Assembly (NCBI GenBank): GCA_021782525.1
Contig: JAJXUY010000053.1
Location: 1 to 8,221 of the forward strand
From: Acidobacteriota bacterium
GTDB taxonomy: Bacteria > Acidobacteriota > Thermoanaerobaculia > Thermoanaerobaculales > Thermoanaerobaculaceae
Reading direction: 5' to 3'
DNA: 8,221 bases
Shown: piece after piece, positions 6,475 through 8,221 of the stretch
Layout of the letters: every line of letters starts with the position of its first letter
Position numbering within the stretch: position 1 is the stretch's first letter
Made by a program: the position numbers and the translations under genes
Notes under the pieces: model-generated
The model's database searches: none
The model's input: only the letters and a program-made list of their open reading frames with translations
What the model was told of the DNA's origin: nothing

Positions 6475-6897
6475 ATGTCAGGGCAGCGGGTGCTCGTTGT
6501 CGACGATGACCCCGACACCGTGATCTATCTCACGGCGTTCCTCGAGGACCATGGCTACGACGTACGCGCCACGAACGACACGGTGCACGCGCTCGACACG
6601 ATCGAAAGGTACCACCCCGAAGTGATCCTGGCCGACGTCGTGCTGCCCGGGCGGTCGGGGCTCGACTTGCTGGTGACCATCCGCCGGGACCCGCGCTGGC
6701 GCGATTGCGCCGTGGTCATGATCACCGGCATGGACGAAATCCTGCAGCACGACTGTGCGTCGTACCTCGTTTCCCATGAAGGTATGGCAGGTCCCGACGG
6801 CGTGCTGGGGAAACCGATCGATCCCGGAGCGGTGCTCGCGGTGCTCGCCGAGCTCTCGAGACGGAGGGCCTGCACCAAACTGGAGGAGTGCCGCTAG
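6475..6897 (+). CDS. Single-domain response regulator (CheY-like receiver)
   Basis: The product has 140 residues, essentially only a receiver domain. RVLVVDDDPDT places the acidic pocket at D10-D12, the phospho-acceptor is D54 (VILADVVLPGRSG), the switch Thr is in VVMITG and the conserved Lys in VLGKPI. No DNA-binding or enzymatic output domain follows; the protein ends about 20 residues after the Lys in a short tail. The segment between the Thr and Lys motifs is somewhat longer than in CheY. AAGGAGGAG directly upstream is a strong ribosome binding site. It may act as a phosphate sink or relay for the kinase, or bind a partner protein such as the iron-sulfur subunit. It is probably the last gene of the operon. 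Confidence 0.94.
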   Translation: MSGQRVLVVDDDPDTVIYLTAFLEDHGYDVRATNDTVHALDTIERYHPEVILADVVLPGRSGLDLLVTIRRDPRWRDCAVVMITGMDEILQHDCASYLVSHEGMAGPDGVLGKPIDPGAVLAVLAELSRRRACTKLEECR

Positions 6898-6991
6898 CCG
6901 ACGCGGGTGCCCCGGGGAACTTGGGATCAGTAGGCGGATGGCGTTCGTGACGCATCTCAAGCACGGCTTCACTGTCCCGCTTCGGGAGGGT

Positions 6992-7030
6992 GGAGGCTCG
7001 CGGGCTTTGAGCCGGGAGTTCTGAGCCTCC
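6992..7030. terminator. Possible hairpin after the operon
   Basis: The arms GGAGGCTC (6992-6999) and GAGCCTCC (7023-7030) are exact complements enclosing 23 bases, which contain a smaller hairpin (GGCT, three bases, AGCC at 7003-7013). It lies about 95 bases after the response-regulator stop. There is no T-tract, so intrinsic termination is uncertain; it could be an mRNA 3'-end stabiliser. Confidence 0.3.
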
Positions 7031-7122
7031 GGCTTGTCAGGATCGTGGTGATGAAGGACTACAGGCGAGGGACGCACACGGTGTGCACGTTAGAGGTGCA
7101 CGTGGTGTGGGTTACGAGGTAA

Positions 7123-7153
7123 GGGAAGGGGGTGTTGGTGGGGGACGTAGGGG
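7123..7153 (+). other. G-rich tract with G-quadruplex pattern
   Basis: Four G runs (7123-7125, 7128-7132, 7140-7144, 7150-7153) are separated by loops of two, seven and five bases, which fits the usual G-quadruplex pattern. The tract is strongly strand-asymmetric compared with its surroundings and lies just before the recognisable part of the cytochrome gene. Direct GTGCACG copies and a 13-bp palindrome (7074-7086) occur shortly upstream. Confidence 0.35.
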
Positions 7154-7413
7154 TGAGGACGAGGGACTTGGCGAGGCGGGTAAACACGGGCCAGGCAAAC
7201 CCGGTCGTCAAGACGTTCGACTCGCGCTGGGCCCCGTCGTACAAGGACGCCATGCACAAGATGTGCATCCCCTGCCACGAGGAAAAGGCGAAGGACGCGA
7301 AGCTGAAGCTGCCGAACCTCGGGCGCTGCGGCGCCTGTCACGACGGCGGCACGCAGGCCCAGAGGGCCTACACGGCCGAGTTCCCCGAGAGAGCGACCGC
7401 CGGCGGGGTGTGA
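7132..7413 (+). CDS. Di-heme c-type cytochrome, probable C-terminal fragment of a multiheme cytochrome
   Basis: The 93-residue reading frame carries two covalent heme motifs, C45-IPC-H49 in DAMHKMCIPCHEEKAKD and C66-GAC-H70 in LGRCGACHDG, with H42 as a possible axial ligand. The style resembles the ends of cytochrome c3/HmcA/Tmc-type multiheme proteins, which would be periplasmic electron partners for the cytochrome b module. There is no signal peptide, which c-type maturation requires. An in-frame TAA at 7120-7122 blocks any longer start, and the first 20 or so residues come from the G-rich tract and look non-homologous. It is most likely a truncated, decayed gene left at the operon end. A genuine small protein starting at the GTG is less likely. 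The heme motifs are certain, the exact family and status are not. Confidence 0.6.
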   Translation: MLVGDVGVRTRDLARRVNTGQANPVVKTFDSRWAPSYKDAMHKMCIPCHEEKAKDAKLKLPNLGRCGACHDGGTQAQRAYTAEFPERATAGGV

Positions 7414-7450
7414 GGCCGGCCGGCTCCGCCCGGTGCGGTAAGGTGGGTGG

Positions 7451-7930
7451 ATGCCAGTCGAGGTCTCGGGTCATCGAGGTCGTGTGGTGGCGTGGCGATC
7501 GGCGGCGCTGGCTCTCGGCGTGGCCCTCCTCGCGGGCGGGTGCACCGTGACGCGACCGGGCACGCTCGAGCGGCTGCCGGCCGGTGCCGCGATCCCGGTC
7601 ACCGTCACGGTCACGGAGGACGCGGCGACGATCCGCGGCGTCGATCCCGCGACCGGCGAGCGGCTGGAGGGTGTGCTCGCGGCCGAGCGCCCGCCGCGGC
7701 CGCCGGGAGGGCTGGCGCCGATCCCGCCCGCAGCCCCGCCGGTCGGCGTGGCGCCGGCCGCGACGGGCCCGGTGGTGATCTTCTTCAGCGGCCACCTCGA
7801 GGGGGACCACGGCACGCGGCTCACCTGCACGCTCGAGGTGGAGCGGCGCCTGCGCCTGCGCGGGAGCGGCCTCTGCCGCCTCGCGGGCGAGGCGAAAGGA
7901 CCGCCCGAGTTCCGCCTCACCTTTCGCTGA
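7451..7930 (+). CDS. Hypothetical lipoprotein
   Basis: The product has 159 residues. A basic start is followed by a hydrophobic stretch and a lipobox-like LLAGGC, making C31 the probable lipidated residue, so it would be anchored outside the cytoplasm. The mature part opens with VTVTVTEDAATIRGVDPATGERLEG, has a Pro/Ala-rich linker (about 80-105), then a short domain with two cysteines (C125 in RLTCTLEVE and C142 in GLCRLAGEA) that alternates hydrophobic and polar residues as beta strands do. I do not recognise the family. AAGG lies seven bases before the ATG at 7451, and a GTG at 7484 is an alternative start. The region is richer in GC than the operon. Its 3' end overlaps the convergent transporter gene by 14 bases. 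Nothing ties it functionally to the redox operon. Confidence 0.68.
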   Translation: MPVEVSGHRGRVVAWRSAALALGVALLAGGCTVTRPGTLERLPAGAAIPVTVTVTEDAATIRGVDPATGERLEGVLAAERPPRPPGGLAPIPPAAPPVGVAPAATGPVVIFFSGHLEGDHGTRLTCTLEVERRLRLRGSGLCRLAGEAKGPPEFRLTFR

Positions 7931-8221
7931 CCGCGGCCGTATCCCCGGCGTGGCTCCCGGCTGTCGCGGCCTGGCGGAGGAACCCGATCAGCGTCACCGC
8001 CATCGCGAGCGCGACCGGGCCGATGAAGATCCCGAGCATGCCGAACGCCGCGATGCCGCCGAAGACACCGAGGAAGACGACCAGCGTCGACAGTTCCTCC
8101 GAGCCGCGAATCAGGGCCGGCCGCAACACGTTGTCGGCGAGGAACGAGGTCACGACAAAGCCCCAGGCGAGCAGGAAGACGGCCCATCCGTGCCGCCCCG
8201 TGCTCCACAGGTAGATCGATC
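7917..8221 (-). CDS. AI-2E/PerM (YdiK)-family transporter, C-terminal part
   Basis: The frame is open to the window edge and gives about 100 C-terminal residues, so the true start lies outside. Family hallmarks are the segment WAVFLLAWGFVV, then DNVLRPALIRG, the strongly conserved loop before the last helices, and LVVFLGVFGGIAAFGMLGIFIGP with a final hydrophobic helix. AI-2E family members are polytopic inner-membrane permeases proposed to export autoinducer-2 or act as ion/proton antiporters; the substrate here cannot be told. The tail after the last helix is short and polar. It is convergent with the lipoprotein gene, overlapping it at 7917-7930, and is probably unrelated to the dsr/redox operon. 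Confidence 0.92.
   Translation of the reverse strand, partial: SIYLWSTGRHGWAVFLLAWGFVVTSFLADNVLRPALIRGSEELSTLVVFLGVFGGIAAFGMLGIFIGPVALAMAVTLIGFLRQAATAGSHAGDTAAVSER

Noticed and set aside
7447..8214. Plus-strand frame of 255 codons over the lipoprotein and transporter genes
   Set aside because: Arg/Gly/Pro-rich shadow. The overlapping frames give a lipobox protein and a clear AI-2E-family C-terminus instead.
1..8221. CRISPR arrays, tRNA/rRNA genes, insertion sequences or phage genes
   Set aside because: No regularly spaced repeats, tRNA-like cloverleaf, transposase motifs or terminal inverted repeats were seen by reading both strands.

Overview
The window is GC-rich chromosomal DNA of a sulfur-cycling bacterium. 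Its left edge carries the 5' part of dsrA, the alpha subunit of dissimilatory sulfite reductase, on the minus strand. Diverging from it is a tight six-gene plus-strand operon of redox and signalling genes. I cannot fix the taxon by eye. High GC, GTG starts and an apparently leaderless promoter would suit an actinobacterial-like or other high-GC uncultured lineage, while the redox genes have their best-known relatives (Hmc/Tmc) in sulfate-reducing Desulfovibrio. Whether this DsrA works in sulfite reduction or in sulfur oxidation needs a tree.

Layout. 1-771 (-): dsrA, cut by the window edge. 772-1438: divergent intergenic region with no gene, holding a 22-bp CRP/FNR-geometry palindrome (1051-1072), a small palindrome directly after it, and a 25-bp dyad (1395-1419) over the -35 box of the rightward promoter. 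1439-6897 (+): an Rrf2-family regulator with clustered cysteines, a variant macro-domain protein, an HmcE/TmcC-like membrane cytochrome b, an HmcF/TmcB/DsrK-like [4Fe-4S] CCG-domain protein with a response-regulator receiver fused to its C-terminus, a histidine kinase with two cysteine-rich PAS domains, and a stand-alone receiver protein. Gaps are 2 to 25 bases. 6898-7131: no gene, with a possible hairpin and a G-rich tract. 7132-7413 (+): a di-heme c-type cytochrome piece that looks like the tail of a larger multiheme protein. 7451-7930 (+): an unknown lipoprotein. 7917-8221 (-): C-terminal part of an AI-2E/PerM-family transporter, overlapping the lipoprotein gene tail to tail.

How the genes may work together (inference). 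The membrane cytochrome b and the CCG iron-sulfur protein would pass electrons between the quinone pool and a cytoplasmic thiol/disulfide or similar carrier, as proposed for Hmc, Tmc and DsrMK. The kinase, probably a redox or ligand sensor through its PAS cysteines, can phosphorylate the receiver fused to the iron-sulfur protein and/or the free receiver. None of the signalling proteins has a DNA-binding output, so the electron-transfer module itself may be the regulated target. Rrf2 would set transcription of the operon, and perhaps of dsrA, from Fe-S or redox status. Desulfovibrio vulgaris has separate rrf1 (receiver) and rrf2 genes beside hmc. Here the receiver is built into the HmcF-like subunit and a cognate kinase is present, which is the most novel aspect of the window.
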